Assembly (NCBI RefSeq): GCF_024171495.1
Contig: NZ_JALJZW010000002.1
Coordinates: 391,796-455,795, forward strand
Length of the DNA stretch: 64,000 nt
From: Deinococcus sp. HSC-46F16
GTDB lineage: Bacteria > Deinococcota > Deinococci > Deinococcales > Deinococcaceae
Direction of reading: 5' to 3'
Numbering within the stretch: the stretch's first letter is position 1; every line of letters starts with the position of its first letter. The notes under the pieces are model-generated. The model was not told the DNA's origin, did no database searches, and worked only from the letters and a program-made list of their open reading frames with translations. The translations under genes were made by a program, and so were the position numbers. Shown here piece by piece: positions 28,250 to 40,540 of this stretch.

Positions 28250-28783
28250 ATGTCCCAGACACGAGCGGCCACCCCTGCCGACGCGCCCGCCGTCACGCGC
28301 ATCTACAACCAGGGCCTTCAGGACCGGGGGGCGACCTTCGAGACGCGGGAGCGGCACGAGAACGAGATTCGGGAACGGCTGTCCGGCACGCAGCCTGCCG
28401 TCGTCGCGCTGAACGGGGCGGGAGAGGTCGTGGCCTTTGCGTGGAGCAGTCCCTACAGCACCCGGCCCGCCTACGCGACCATCGGGGACCACGGAGTTTA
28501 CACGGCGCGGGAGGCGCGGGGACAAGGCCACGGCGAGGCGGCGCTGCGAGCTTTGCTGGGGGCGGCCCATAAAGCCGGGCTCCACAAGCTCACCAGCCGC
28601 ATCCTGACCGAGAACGCCGCCAGCCGCCGACTGCACGCCCGCTGCGGCTTCCGCGAGGTCGGCGTGCACCTGCGCCACGCCCGGCAAGGCGGCGAGTGGC
28701 GCGATGTGGTCGTCGTCGAGGTGCTGCTGGACGGGCCAGAGCCATCCGGTCACGCCAGTAGCCTGAACGCCACCTCCAGATAG
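28250..28783 (+). CDS. GNAT N-acetyltransferase, phosphinothricin acetyltransferase-like (PAT)
   Basis: A 177-residue protein of the PAT/YwnH type: AVTRIYNQGLQDRGATFETR, then YSTRPAYATIGDHGVYTARE, the acetyl-CoA loop ARGQGHGEAALRALLGAAHK and ENAASRRLHARCGFREVGVH. Members acetylate small amines such as phosphinothricin or methionine derivatives. The ATG at 28250 has no clear ribosome site; a TTG at 28226 gives a longer form. It follows the SRP RNA terminator closely. Confidence 0.88.
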   Translation: MSQTRAATPADAPAVTRIYNQGLQDRGATFETRERHENEIRERLSGTQPAVVALNGAGEVVAFAWSSPYSTRPAYATIGDHGVYTAREARGQGHGEAALRALLGAAHKAGLHKLTSRILTENAASRRLHARCGFREVGVHLRHARQGGEWRDVVVVEVLLDGPEPSGHASSLNATSR

Positions 28784-29688
28784 AGGGCGCCGAGCTTCGG
28801 CAACCCGTGATGGCCGACATACAGTCCAGTGGAAACCCGCTCCAGGTACGTCCACTGCCAGATGGCCTCGGGGTCGGTGCCCGTCGCCTGGGCCATCTGA
28901 TCGCACCAACCGCGCACTTCTGCTTGCGGATCGTCCGAGGCCAGCAGATGCGAGTTCCAGCCTCGCAGCGCCACCCCGAGGTCGTATTCGGGCTCGCAGA
29001 GAAATCCCTCGGGGTCGACGAACACGTAACCCGTCTCGGCGCCGATACGGGTGCCCTCTACCCGCAGCAGATTCCCGACATGGGGGTCGCCGTGGACGAT
29101 GATCTGCCGGGCCGGGTCGCGGGCCTCCCACCGCTCGTGGGCGTAGCGCAGAGCCTGCTCCACCACCGCCTGAATCTCCCGGTTCTCCCCGGCGAGGTCG
29201 CGCACGAGGGCCAGGAGGCTGGCCGCCTTGTGTTCGGCCTCGCCCGGCAGGGCGCAGCGTTCGGGGGGCACCTGCCAGGCCCGCTTCAGCGTCTCGGCGG
29301 TCAGGGCCAGCACGGCGGGAAGGTCATGGTCCTTCTCCGCCGACGGCCCGAGGGCCTCCATCAGCAGGGCTCCCCGGCCGGGGTCATGCCTCAGCACCCG
29401 CACGTAGCCCTGTCCCTGGGCCGCCAGGAGGGTGGACATCTGCGCAGTGAGCGCGGGTTCCGGCAGGGCCAGCTTGAGCACGGCCCGCCCACCGTCCGCG
29501 CGGGTGACCCGGCACACGTAAGAACGGCTGCCCCCCGTCAGGGCCTCGCCCCTCTGAAGCTCCCAGTCCCGGCATTGCCGCTCCACCGCGCCCGCCAGCG
29601 AGTCCAGCCACCGCCGCCCGGCAGCGCCCAGGCTCCCCGCGTAGGCCCGCACGGTGGGTTCGACCTCCACGGGAAAGGCGTCGTCCAT
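28750..29688 (-). CDS. APH(6)/hydroxyurea-type phosphotransferase
   Basis: A 312-residue kinase of the aminoglycoside/hydroxyurea phosphotransferase family. The Brenner motif IIVHGDPHVGNLLR (catalytic Asp) and the metal motif VDPEGFLCEPEYDLG are both intact. The N-lobe has GGSRSYVCRV and VLKLALPEP (ATP-binding lysine). Relatives phosphorylate streptomycin or other metabolites. A resistance role is possible but not shown; it could be a metabolite kinase. It overlaps the convergent acetyltransferase gene by 34 bp. Confidence 0.8.
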   Translation of the reverse strand: MDDAFPVEVEPTVRAYAGSLGAAGRRWLDSLAGAVERQCRDWELQRGEALTGGSRSYVCRVTRADGGRAVLKLALPEPALTAQMSTLLAAQGQGYVRVLRHDPGRGALLMEALGPSAEKDHDLPAVLALTAETLKRAWQVPPERCALPGEAEHKAASLLALVRDLAGENREIQAVVEQALRYAHERWEARDPARQIIVHGDPHVGNLLRVEGTRIGAETGYVFVDPEGFLCEPEYDLGVALRGWNSHLLASDDPQAEVRGWCDQMAQATGTDPEAIWQWTYLERVSTGLYVGHHGLPKLGALYLEVAFRLLA

Positions 29689-29693
29689 GAGCC

Positions 29694-30074
29694 TCAGCGC
29701 GTCTTGGGCACCAGCACCAGCGCCTGCGTTTCCCGGACCACGGCGAGGTCGCGCAGCCGCTCGGGGTCGAGGTCGCCCGCTTTGGCGAGCGCCTCGGCCC
29801 GTTTGCGGTCGATGGTGGCCGCCTCCAGCGCCGCCGCGTCCCCGAACACGTCGCGGAAGCGGTCGAGCGGGTACTCGACCCGGCGCGACACCTTGAGTTC
29901 GGCGCGGTAGAGGTCGGTTTCGGCCCGCTCCCCCGAGGCCAGCGCCGCCTTGATGCGGGCGGCCAGCTCGTCGCGCTCGGCCTCCAGCCCCAGCAGGGTG
30001 TCGCGCAGGGTGGCGTAACGCTCCAGCAGCTCGCCAAGCGTCAGGGCCTCGGTGGGATCGAGCGGCGCCGTCAT
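29694..30074 (-). CDS. hypothetical coiled-coil protein
   Basis: A 126-residue protein. The first half is a long helix with a heptad-like pattern (LGELLERYATLRDTLLGLEA, then ERDELAARIKAALASGERAE). The second half has a short strand LYRAELKVSRRVEYPLDRF and a helix. The family is unknown to me, with a weak resemblance to phage Gam-like or nuclease-inhibitor folds. A TAGGCT box 6 nt before the ATG supports the start. It is followed 5 bp later by the phosphotransferase, likely co-transcribed. Confidence 0.65.
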   Translation of the reverse strand: MTAPLDPTEALTLGELLERYATLRDTLLGLEAERDELAARIKAALASGERAETDLYRAELKVSRRVEYPLDRFRDVFGDAAALEAATIDRKRAEALAKAGDLDPERLRDLAVVRETQALVLVPKTR

Positions 30075-30080
30075 GGGGTC

Positions 30081-30086
30081 AGCCTA
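30081..30086 (-). promoter_or_regulatory. -10 box of the coiled-coil gene (leaderless)
   Basis: TAGGCT on the reverse strand with 6 nt to the ATG. Confidence 0.45.
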
Positions 30087-30108
30087 GAGCATGACCCCGG
30101 CCTCCCGG

Positions 30109-30414
30109 TCAGGCCCCCGCCTCCTCCCCCTCCAGCAGGGTCAGCAGTTCGCCCACGGTGCGGCGGGCCTCCAGCGGGTGCCGCAGATGAAAGCCGGGAT
30201 TCACCGCATAGCGGTTGCGGCGGCCCTCGCGGGTGCGCGTGATCACCCCGGCCTGTTCCAGATCGCGGATGATGCGCTGCACCGCCCGCTCGGTGATCCC
30301 CACCCGCTCCGAGACTTGCCGCAGGGTGCCCCCCGGCGCCCGCACCAGACACAGCAGGACGTGGGTGTGGTTGGTCAGAAAGGTCCAGGGACGGTCAGGG
30401 GCGGGGTCAGTCAT
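30109..30414 (-). CDS. winged-helix transcriptional regulator
   Basis: A 101-residue protein from the ATG 30414. It is a MarR/ArsR-like winged helix: TLRQVSERVGITERAVQRII (helix-turn-helix), then RDLEQAGVITRTREGRRNRY as recognition helix end and wing. No metal cysteines or ligand domain are present. It is divergent from icd; a perfect TTGAAC palindrome lies in the shared promoter region and is the obvious operator candidate. Confidence 0.8.
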   Translation of the reverse strand: MTDPAPDRPWTFLTNHTHVLLCLVRAPGGTLRQVSERVGITERAVQRIIRDLEQAGVITRTREGRRNRYAVNPGFHLRHPLEARRTVGELLTLLEGEEAGA

Positions 30415-30450
30415 GGCAGGAGGGTGCAGCCGCCCCAACGTACTGCCTGC

Positions 30451-30465
30451 TTGAACGCAGTTCAA
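30451..30465. promoter_or_regulatory. palindromic operator candidate between the regulator and icd
   Basis: TTGAAC-GCA-GTTCAA, a perfect 6-3-6 inverted repeat. On the reverse strand its TTGAAC is at 17-bp spacing from TACGTT (forward 30439-30444 region), so it overlaps the -35 of the regulator gene. It lies about 35 bp upstream of the icd -10 box. Confidence 0.55.
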
Positions 30466-30498
30466 ATCACGACAAGAAATACACGACATCTTTTTCGT

Positions 30499-30504
30499 TA
30501 TAGT
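30499..30504 (+). promoter_or_regulatory. -10 box of icd
   Basis: TATAGT; the ATG at 30549 has AAGGAGAGG just upstream, so this gene has a real leader. Confidence 0.5.
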
Positions 30505-30548
30505 GGTCGCGTTCCCGGCCACGGTGCCGGGCGTTCCAAGGAGAGGCC

Positions 30549-32036
30549 ATGAACAGCACCGATGTCCACCCTGCCCCGCAGGCGCCCACCCCCCCCACCC
30601 TCACGCCCATCGCCGTCGCGCCCGGCGACGGAATCGGCCCGGAAATCATGGCGGCCACCCTACGGGTGCTGGAAGCCGCGGGCGCCCGCATCGAGCCGCG
30701 CCCGGTGGAGGTGGGGCAGGAGGTCTACCTGCGCGGCGTGTCGTCGGGAGTCGCGCCGGAGGCCTGGGAGGACCTGCGCCGCACGGGCGTGCTGCTCAAG
30801 GGGCCGATCACCACCCCGCAGGGCGGCGGGTACAAGAGCGTGAACGTGACCCTGCGTAAGGCGCTGGGCCTGTACGCCAACGTGCGCCCGGCGCGGGCCT
30901 ACGCGCCCTTCGTCGCCACGCACCACCCCGGCATGGACCTCGTGATCGTGCGCGAGAACGAGGAAGACCTGTACGCGGGCATCGAGCACCGCCAGACCGA
31001 CGAGGTCTACCAGTGCCTCAAACTGGTCACCCGCGAGGGCTGCGAGCGGGTGGTGCGCTACGCCTTCGAGTACGCCCGCGCCCACGGGCGGCGCAAGGTT
31101 ACGGCGATGAGCAAGGACAACATCATGAAGCTCACCGACGGCCTGTTTCACCGGGTCTTCGGCGAGGTGGCGCGGGAGTACCCGGAGATCACGGCCGACC
31201 ACCTGATCGTGGACATCGGCGCGGCGCGACTGGGCGCCCAGCCCGAACGCTTCGACGTGATCGTGACCCTGAACCTCTACGGGGACATCCTCTCGGACAT
31301 CGCCTCGGAGGTCGCGGGGTCGGTGGGCCTGGGGGGCAGCGCGAATATCGGGCAGACCGTCGCCCTGTTCGAGGCGGTTCACGGCAGTGCCCCCGACATC
31401 GCCGGGCAGGACCGGGCCAATCCCAGCGGCCTGCTGCACGCGGCGGCGCTGATGCTGACGCACATCGGGCAGGGCGACGTGGCCGCGCGGGTGCAGAACG
31501 CCTGGCTGCGGACCCTGGAAGACGGCATCCACACCGGGGACATCGCGGGCGAGCACACGTCCCGGCGGGTGGGCACCCAGGCCTTCGCGGACGCCGTGAT
31601 CGAGCGTCTGGGCCAGATGCCGGAGCGCCTCCCCGCCGTGCAGGGCGAGGCGGCCTCCCAGATTCAGGCGAGCCTCACGCCCCGGCCCCGTGCCGAGAAG
31701 GTGCTGGTGGGCACCGACGTCTTTCTGGAGTGGTGGGACGCGCAGAGGCGGCCGGATGTGCTGGGGGCGCGGCTTCAGGGAGCAGAGGGCACCGACTGGA
31801 CCCTCGACATGATCTCCAACCGGGGGGTCAAGGTCTGGCCGCAGGGCCTGCCCGAGACGACCTGCTCGGACCACTGGCGCTGCCGCTTCCTGTGGCGCGG
31901 CGAGCGGCCCGCCACGCCCGCCGACGTGCTCGCGCTGCTGGCCCGCGTGTCGGAGGCCGGGCTGGATTTCGTGAAGACCGAGCACCTCTATACCTTCGAC
32001 GGCCAGCCGGGATACACGGCCGGACAGGGGCAGTAG
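30549..32036 (+). CDS. icd: NADP-type isocitrate dehydrogenase, long Thermus type
   Basis: A 495-residue protein. The isocitrate/isopropylmalate dehydrogenase core has VAPGDGIGPEIMAATLRVLE, RENEEDLYAGIEHR and FEAVHGSAPDIAGQDRANPS; LYGDILSDIASEVAGSVGLG holds the metal-binding aspartates. A C-terminal extension of about 150 residues, from residue 345, matches the Thermus and Rickettsia form of the enzyme. It makes 2-oxoglutarate in the TCA cycle. The cofactor preference is assumed, not read. Confidence 0.93.
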   Translation: MNSTDVHPAPQAPTPPTLTPIAVAPGDGIGPEIMAATLRVLEAAGARIEPRPVEVGQEVYLRGVSSGVAPEAWEDLRRTGVLLKGPITTPQGGGYKSVNVTLRKALGLYANVRPARAYAPFVATHHPGMDLVIVRENEEDLYAGIEHRQTDEVYQCLKLVTREGCERVVRYAFEYARAHGRRKVTAMSKDNIMKLTDGLFHRVFGEVAREYPEITADHLIVDIGAARLGAQPERFDVIVTLNLYGDILSDIASEVAGSVGLGGSANIGQTVALFEAVHGSAPDIAGQDRANPSGLLHAAALMLTHIGQGDVAARVQNAWLRTLEDGIHTGDIAGEHTSRRVGTQAFADAVIERLGQMPERLPAVQGEAASQIQASLTPRPRAEKVLVGTDVFLEWWDAQRRPDVLGARLQGAEGTDWTLDMISNRGVKVWPQGLPETTCSDHWRCRFLWRGERPATPADVLALLARVSEAGLDFVKTEHLYTFDGQPGYTAGQGQ

Positions 32037-32076
32037 CCGTTCCTGCTTGAGAGACGCGTTTCCCAGGCAGGAACGG
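32037..32076 (+). terminator. stem-loop after icd
   Basis: A 10-bp perfect stem (CCGTTCCTGC/GCAGGAACGG) around a 20-nt loop directly after the stop. It lacks a T-run. Confidence 0.45.
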
Positions 32077-32109
32077 TCACCGCCTCCGGTCATCCTGGGC
32101 CTGCGGGTC

Positions 32110-32115
32110 TAGGAT
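32110..32115 (+). promoter_or_regulatory. -10 box of the carbonic anhydrase gene (leaderless)
   Basis: TAGGAT, 6 nt before the GTG start at 32122. Confidence 0.45.
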
Positions 32116-32121
32116 GACTGG

Positions 32122-32859
32122 GTGAGCACTTCCGTTCCCGACGCCCGGACCCCGGCTCCCGTCTCCGATCTCGAACGGCGCATCCTGGACGCGGTGCGGC
32201 GCGGGGCCAGCATGAAGGACATCGCGGCGCTGCGCCAGGGCCGCATGACCTCGCCGGAAGCCGCCATCGAGGCCCTCAAGGACGGCAACGCCCGCTTCTT
32301 CTCCGGTCAGGCCACCCGCCCCGAGGCGGACGCCAACCAGCGCCGCGCCCAGATCATGGGCCAGACGCCCTTCGCGGCGGTGCTCGCGTGCAGCGACAGC
32401 CGGGTGCCCGTCGAGATCGTCTTCGATCAGGGGCTCGGGGACCTGTTCGTGGCGCGGGTGGCGGGCAACGTGGTGGGCGATTCGGAACTGGGCACGCTGG
32501 AGTACGCGATCCGGCACCTCGACGTGCGGCTGATCGTGGTGATGGGCCACGAGGGGTGCGGGGCCGTGGCCGCCGCGCTGCTGCCCGATGACGATCTCGC
32601 CCACGAGCCCGAGCACCTGCGCCGCCTGATCGCCCGCATTCAGCCCAGCGTGCAGGGCCTCCCGCCCATCCGCGACAAAAAGGCCCGGATGCGCGAGGCC
32701 GTGCTGAACAACGTCCGCCATCAGGCCGCCGCCCTGCGCGAGCAGCCCGTGATCCGCGAGGCCGAGGCGAGCGGGCAGGTGCGGGTGATCGGCGCCTTTT
32801 ACGAGATCGGCTCGGGCGCGGTGGACTTCCTGACGGAAGAAGACGACCTGCGGGTGTGA
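32122..32859 (+). CDS. beta-class carbonic anhydrase
   Basis: A 245-residue protein. The zinc ligands C90, H143 and C146 lie in [12 protein letters not shown] and [11 protein letters not shown], and the D92/R94 catalytic dyad is intact. A charged N-terminal extension of about 45 residues ([20 protein letters not shown]) precedes the domain. It interconverts CO2 and bicarbonate. It starts with GTG under a leaderless promoter. Confidence 0.94.
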   Translation: MSTSVPDARTPAPVSDLERRILDAVRRGASMKDIAALRQGRMTSPEAAIEALKDGNARFFSGQATRPEADANQRRAQIMGQTPFAAVLACSDSRVPVEIVFDQGLGDLFVARVAGNVVGDSELGTLEYAIRHLDVRLIVVMGHEGCGAVAAALLPDDDLAHEPEHLRRLIARIQPSVQGLPPIRDKKARMREAVLNNVRHQAAALREQPVIREAEASGQVRVIGAFYEIGSGAVDFLTEEDDLRV

Positions 32860-32891
32860 CGGGCTTCCGACGGGCCGCGCGGCCGCCGCGT

Positions 32892-32897
32892 TAGAAT
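32892..32897 (+). promoter_or_regulatory. -10 box of yebC
   Basis: TAGAAT, about 65 nt before the ATG, which has AAGGAGA. Confidence 0.4.
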
Positions 32898-32961
32898 GCT
32901 CGCCACCACGCGCCCCCGCTCTCCCCGGGTGAGCGCGTCTTTCCTGAAGGAGACACGGAAC

Positions 32962-33696
<735 letters not shown>

Positions 33697-33723
33697 GCGG
33701 AGCGCCCGGACGGGCACCGCAGG

Positions 33724-33750
33724 GGGAGACAGGAAGCTGACCTGTCTCCC
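33724..33750 (+). terminator. stem-loop after yebC
   Basis: A 10-bp perfect stem GGGAGACAGG/CCTGTCTCCC, loop AAGCTGA; a weak T content follows. Confidence 0.5.
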
Positions 33751-33767
33751 CTACCCTTGAGGGCACC

Positions 33768-33932
33768 ATGATTGGACTGCTGCTCCTTGGAGTGTTCCTC
33801 GGCACGATGGCGTTCTTCGCCGCGCGTCAGGCGAGGCTGAACCGTGCCATGAATGCGGTGGACCGACCCACACACGAGGTGGGTCACGTCGGCCCGAGTC
33901 TGCCCGGACCCGGCGGCACAACCGGGTTATAA
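33768..33932 (+). CDS. small single-helix membrane protein, 54 residues
   Basis: An ATG at 33768 with GAGGG 5 nt upstream opens a 54-codon frame: one hydrophobic helix (MIGLLLLGVFLGTMAFFAAR) and a short polar tail rich in Gly and Pro. It lies between the yebC stem-loop and the convergent amidohydrolase. It is too short to be sure, but the ribosome site, helix and position are consistent with a real small gene. Confidence 0.45.
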   Translation: MIGLLLLGVFLGTMAFFAARQARLNRAMNAVDRPTHEVGHVGPSLPGPGGTTGL

Positions 33933-33942
33933 GGGCAGCGGC

Positions 33943-35448
33943 TTACAGCACCAGCGCCCGCGCGTTGCCGCCCAGCCGGTCCCACAGCGTGAAGGCCGCA
34001 CGCGCTCCGGGGCGGATGATGCCCTCATCGTCCCACCCGGCGGCGAGGGCGGGGCCGCGCGTGTGCGCCCACAGCACCTCTCCCTCGGTCAGGGCCTCGC
34101 CTGGGGCGATCGCCTCGCCTGCGTCGTCGCGGCGGGTGATCGCGGCGGCGAAGTTGGCGCGGTACTCGGGGGGCGCGACCGGTGCGTCGGACCCGAAGGC
34201 GAGGATGGCCCCGGCCTGTTGCAGAGAGCGGAACGGGTAGCTCGTCTCCAGCAGGTGCGGCAGCAATTCCCGGATCATCGGCCCATCGGCCTGGAGGTGG
34301 ATGGGCTGCACGCTGGCGGTCAGGCCCCGGAAGCGGGCGATGTCCCCGGGACGGAGGTGCTGGGCGTGCTCGATCCGCAGCCGCACGCCCATCTCGTCGG
34401 CCAGGGGGCGCAGGGCGTCGTACACGTCGAGCACTTCGGTATTCGCCCGGTCGCCGATGGCGTGGGTCACGGGCGTGAGGCCCAGCCGCAGTGCCTCCTC
34501 GCCGCGCTCGCGGATCAACTCCGGGGGGTCGAGGGGAATCCCGGTGCCCGAACCGTCCGCGAAGCCGGGGGCGTGCAGCCAGGCGGTCCGGCTCCCCAGC
34601 GCCCCATCCGCGAAGAACTTGACCCCGCCCCACTGGAAGAGGCCGCCGGGCGTGAGGCGCAGGCCCAGGTCGCGGGCGTGCTCCAGCCGGTCGTGCGGCA
34701 GCGTGGCCCAGACCCGCAGCGGCAGTTCGCCGCGCTGGGCGAGCAGTTGCACGGCCCTCGGCGCCTCCACCGGCTCAAAGGCCATCGTGTGGGCGCTGAC
34801 GTAGCCCCGCGCGGCCAGATCGTTGGCGCCCACCTTCGCCGCCGCGAGGTACTCGGCGTCGGTGGGCGTGGGCAGCGCCCGCGCGACGAGGCCGCTGGCG
34901 TGCTCCAGCAGCGTGCCCAGCGGGCGCACGATCTTTCCGCCCTCGGGGTCGGGGGTGTCCGCCGTGATTCCGCTCAAACGCAGCGCGAGCGAGTTCGCCC
35001 AGCTCAGGTGCAGGTCGCGCGAGTAGATCAGGACGGGGTGGTGCGGGCTGACCTCGTCCAGCAGCTCGGCGGTGGGGTACTCGGCGAGGCCGAGCTCGGA
35101 GAGCAGGAAGCCGCCGCCGCGAATCCAGGTGCCGGGGGGCGTGTTCATCGCCCGCCCCGCGACCTTCGCCTGCACCTCGGAGACGCTGCGGGCGCCGTGC
35201 AGGTTCAGCTCCGAGAGCGAGAAGCCGTAGCTCACGAGGTGGACATGGGCTTCCGCGAGGCCGGGCGTAAGCAGCAGGTCGCGGTGGTCCTGCACCGCCG
35301 CCCCCGGCGCGAGCGCCCGCAGCTCCTCACGGCTCCCCACCGCGAGGACGCGCCCACCGCCCACCAGCACGGCCCCGGCCTCGGGCTGCTGCGGGTCCAG
35401 GGTGAGGGTCCGGGCGTGGAGGAGGGTCAGGGGCGCAGACGTGGTCAT
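33943..35448 (-). CDS. amidohydrolase family protein (YtcJ-like)
   Basis: A 501-residue metal-dependent hydrolase. The metal motif HxH appears in [16 protein letters not shown], and the family segments include [16 protein letters not shown] and [18 protein letters not shown], then [20 protein letters not shown] with the last catalytic Asp. The YtcJ group hydrolyses amide or ester bonds of unknown substrates. Length is usual. A TAGGCT box lies 5 nt before the ATG. Confidence 0.9.
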   Translation of the reverse strand: MTTSAPLTLLHARTLTLDPQQPEAGAVLVGGGRVLAVGSREELRALAPGAAVQDHRDLLLTPGLAEAHVHLVSYGFSLSELNLHGARSVSEVQAKVAGRAMNTPPGTWIRGGGFLLSELGLAEYPTAELLDEVSPHHPVLIYSRDLHLSWANSLALRLSGITADTPDPEGGKIVRPLGTLLEHASGLVARALPTPTDAEYLAAAKVGANDLAARGYVSAHTMAFEPVEAPRAVQLLAQRGELPLRVWATLPHDRLEHARDLGLRLTPGGLFQWGGVKFFADGALGSRTAWLHAPGFADGSGTGIPLDPPELIRERGEEALRLGLTPVTHAIGDRANTEVLDVYDALRPLADEMGVRLRIEHAQHLRPGDIARFRGLTASVQPIHLQADGPMIRELLPHLLETSYPFRSLQQAGAILAFGSDAPVAPPEYRANFAAAITRRDDAGEAIAPGEALTEGEVLWAHTRGPALAAGWDDEGIIRPGARAAFTLWDRLGGNARALVL

Positions 35449-35453
35449 GCCCC

Positions 35454-35459
35454 AGCCTA
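35454..35459 (-). promoter_or_regulatory. -10 box of the amidohydrolase gene (leaderless)
   Basis: TAGGCT on the reverse strand, 5 nt before the ATG 35448. Confidence 0.45.
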
Positions 35460-35512
35460 GCCCGGCGGCAGGGCCTGTGAATCCCAGTACGTGCCGTGGC
35501 CCCGGCCGCTGC

Positions 35513-35518
35513 TACACT
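35513..35518 (+). promoter_or_regulatory. -10 box of the response regulator (leaderless)
   Basis: TACACT, 7 nt before the ATG 35526; the sequence around it (GCTACACT then a C-run) is almost the same as that before alaS. Confidence 0.5.
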
Positions 35519-35525
35519 GCCCCCC

Positions 35526-36560
35526 ATGCCGCGCATCCTGGTCGTGGATGACGACGCCGCCATCCTCAAGCTCGTCAGCGTGATCCTGTCCCGCGCCGGG
35601 CACGAGGTCCGCACGAGCAGCCACCCGGTGGAGGCGCTCGATCTCCTCAAGGTCTTTACCCCCGACCTCGTCATCAGCGACGTGGTGATGCCCTACATGA
35701 CGGGCCTGGAGTTTCTGGAACAGGTCCGCAGTCACGACAAACTGGGCGCCGTGCCCTTCGTGCTGCTCTCCAGCCACGCCGAGCGCGGTGACGTGCGCCG
35801 GGGCATGAACCTGGGGGCCGACGACTACGTGCCCAAGCCCTTTACCCCGCAGGACCTGACCACCGCCGTGGACGCCCGGCTGCGCCGCGTGGGCCTGACC
35901 CGCACCCAGGAAAGCGGCATGTCGGCCCGCGCCCTGGGCACCGCGCAGGTCGTGTGGCAGGGTACGGCGGTCGCGTGGGTGTCGCGCAAGGCGCTGGAGC
36001 TGTTCTTCTACCTGCTCGAACGCCGCGAGGTGACCTCCTGGGAGGCGGCCGAGGCGCTATGGCCGGAAAAGGACGAGGCCCGCGCCAGCAGCCTCTTTCA
36101 TACCACCCTGCACCGCCTGCGCCGCAGCCTGAGCAGCGAGGCCGTCGTGAGCGCCAACCGCCGTTACGCGCTCGCCGCCGACCTTCAGCCCGACTACGAC
36201 GTGGCCCGCTTCGAGCTGCTTGCCAAACAGGCCGAGTCGGGTAGCCTGGGCCTGGAGGAGCTGCGCGAACTCGCCGACCTGTATGGCCTCTTTCTGCCCG
36301 GCGCCGACAGTCCCTGGGTAGACGAGGTCCGTGCCCGGCTGGAAGCCAAGCAGCTCAGCGTGCTGGGGCTGGCCGCCGAGGCCGCGACGGCGGCGGGCCG
36401 TCCCAAGGACGCCGCGCAGTTTCACCAGCGGGCACTGGCCCTCGACCCCATGAGCGAGAGCGACTGGCGGGGCCTCACCCGGGCGATGGAGGCCCTGGGC
36501 GACCCCCGCGCCAAGCTCGCCGCCCGGCGCGAGGCATGGTGGTCGGTAGACCTGGACTGA
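35526..36560 (+). CDS. response regulator with winged-helix and BTAD-type output domain
   Basis: A 344-residue protein. The receiver domain (residues 1-120) has the acidic pocket in [10 protein letters not shown], the phosphorylated Asp in [16 protein letters not shown] and the Lys in DDYVPKPF. A winged helix with [20 protein letters not shown] and [14 protein letters not shown] follows, then a BTAD helical domain of SARP/AfsR type ([15 protein letters not shown] to the end). No sensor kinase is encoded next to it. DNA targets are unknown. Confidence 0.9.
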   Translation: MPRILVVDDDAAILKLVSVILSRAGHEVRTSSHPVEALDLLKVFTPDLVISDVVMPYMTGLEFLEQVRSHDKLGAVPFVLLSSHAERGDVRRGMNLGADDYVPKPFTPQDLTTAVDARLRRVGLTRTQESGMSARALGTAQVVWQGTAVAWVSRKALELFFYLLERREVTSWEAAEALWPEKDEARASSLFHTTLHRLRRSLSSEAVVSANRRYALAADLQPDYDVARFELLAKQAESGSLGLEELRELADLYGLFLPGADSPWVDEVRARLEAKQLSVLGLAAEAATAAGRPKDAAQFHQRALALDPMSESDWRGLTRAMEALGDPRAKLAARREAWWSVDLD

Positions 36561-36703
36561 GCCCAGCCCCCGAAGACGGCGGCCCTGCGCGAGGTCGCCG
36601 TTGCTCCTTTCTTCGGGCACCGGGGGAAGACCCCACCCGCTGGGCGGCGGCGCTTGGCCTTCCTCTCATACCGGGCGCGGGGGAGGCCCCGCAGACTGCG
36701 CCC

Positions 36704-37261
36704 ATGCGACACCTTCTCTTTCCCAGCAAGGCCCAGGCCGACGCCTTTATCGCCGATCTCCGGAGCCAGGGGCTGATTCAGCCCGAGATGGGCCAGACCA
36801 CCGTCAACCGCCGCGTGGCAGATGGCATGGCGGGCACGACGACGGGCACCATGACCACGACCGATACGGCCTCCGTGGAGGGCGGCGGCACCCCCGAGGA
36901 CGCGGGCGAGGGCGCCATCAAGGGCACGGGCGTGGGTGCCGCCGTCGGGGCGGCGGCGGGCGTCCTGGGCACGGCGGCCACGGTCGCGACGGGCGGGCTG
37001 GCCCTCCCGGTGATTCTGGGCATGACGGCCCTGGGCAGCGGCGTGGGCGCGGCGGTCGGCGCCATCGGCGGCGCGGCGGGCGTGGACGAGACGGGTGGGG
37101 CGAGCCGGAGCTACAGCGCCTCCTCCGACGTGAGTGACGAGCAGTACGAGCGCCTCAGCAGCAGCGCGAGCGAAAGTGGCCGCGCGGTGGCCGTCGAGGA
37201 GAGCATTCCGGCAGACGCGGTCGAGGCGGCGGCGGCCCGGCACGGCGGACAGTTCGTCTGA
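36704..37261 (+). CDS. glycine-zipper membrane-associated protein
   Basis: A 185-residue protein. The N-terminus ([20 protein letters not shown]) is soluble and reminiscent of YcfJ/DUF1269-like proteins. The middle has two Gly-Ala-rich hydrophobic segments ([20 protein letters not shown], then [20 protein letters not shown]). The C-terminus has [20 protein letters not shown], giving helices and an AAAARHGG end. It could sit in the membrane as a hairpin. Function unknown. Confidence 0.7.
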   Translation: MRHLLFPSKAQADAFIADLRSQGLIQPEMGQTTVNRRVADGMAGTTTGTMTTTDTASVEGGGTPEDAGEGAIKGTGVGAAVGAAAGVLGTAATVATGGLALPVILGMTALGSGVGAAVGAIGGAAGVDETGGASRSYSASSDVSDEQYERLSSSASESGRAVAVEESIPADAVEAAAARHGGQFV

Positions 37262-37280
37262 AACGGGAGTTACTCCGAGA

Positions 37281-37304
37281 GGTGGGGTCGTAACCCCACC
37301 TTTT
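37281..37304 (+). terminator. terminator of the glycine-zipper gene
   Basis: An 8-bp stem GGTGGGGT/ACCCCACC, loop CGTA, then TTTT. Confidence 0.8.
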
Positions 37305-37371
37305 GTGTTGGGCAGGGCGACCTACGCCCCTCCCAGGTGCCCCCGCCAGAATCGCCCCGCAGCCCCCGCGC

Positions 37372-37377
37372 TACACT
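37372..37377 (+). promoter_or_regulatory. -10 box of alaS (leaderless)
   Basis: TACACT, 7 nt before the ATG 37385. Confidence 0.5.
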
Positions 37378-37379
37378 TC

Positions 37380-40063
<2,684 letters not shown>

Positions 40064-40073
40064 GGTCAGGACG

Positions 40074-40114
40074 CCAGAAGGGAGCCGGGACGAACCTGGC
40101 TCCCTTCTGGTTTA
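40074..40114 (+). terminator. terminator of alaS
   Basis: A perfect 13-bp stem CCAGAAGGGAGCC/GGCTCCCTTCTGG around 11 nt, then TTTAT. Confidence 0.85.
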
Positions 40115-40468
40115 TCCCCCCAGCCCCGCCCGCTGCGCCCGCGTCAGCCCCGCCACGACCAAAGCGTGACTTCCGGCGAGCAGTTCACACACCGCCCCCT
40201 CCGGCACCGTCCCGTCCAGCGTCACCGTGACCCAGTGGCGCTTGTTGAGGTGGTAGCCGGGCTGCACGGCCGGATACGTCGCCCGCAACGCTTCCCCATC
40301 CTCCGGCCGCACCTTCAGCGAGAGGGTGACCGGATCGGCGGTGAGGTCGGTCAGGGCGTACATCTTGCCCGCGACCTTGAAGACCAGGGTGGTCGCATCA
40401 AAGGGGAACGTCTCGCGCGAGCCGGGCAGGGCCGCGCAGACGCCGCGCACGTCGGCGGTGGAGTGCAT
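40112..40468 (-). CDS. MmcQ/YjbR family protein
   Basis: A 118-residue protein with the CyaY-like fold of the MmcQ/YjbR family: LPGSRETFPFDATTLVFKVA near the start, LSLKVRPEDGEALRATYPAV in the middle and YHLNKRHWVTVTLDGTVPEG toward the end. It is thought to bind DNA. It lies convergent to alaS and shares its terminator. Confidence 0.85.
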   Translation of the reverse strand: MHSTADVRGVCAALPGSRETFPFDATTLVFKVAGKMYALTDLTADPVTLSLKVRPEDGEALRATYPAVQPGYHLNKRHWVTVTLDGTVPEGAVCELLAGSHALVVAGLTRAQRAGLGG

Positions 40469-40494
40469 GGGGGAAGTCTGGCAGGTGAACAGGC

Positions 40495-40530
40495 GAGGGA
40501 CGCGGAGGCCGAAAGCTCCCCGCGTCCCTC
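40495..40530 (-). other. stem-loop between the hydrolase and YjbR genes
   Basis: An 11-bp stem GAGGGACGCGG/CCGCGTCCCTC with a 14-nt loop. It lacks a T-run; it could still end the hydrolase transcript. Confidence 0.4.
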
Positions 40531-40540
40531 TGCATCCTGC

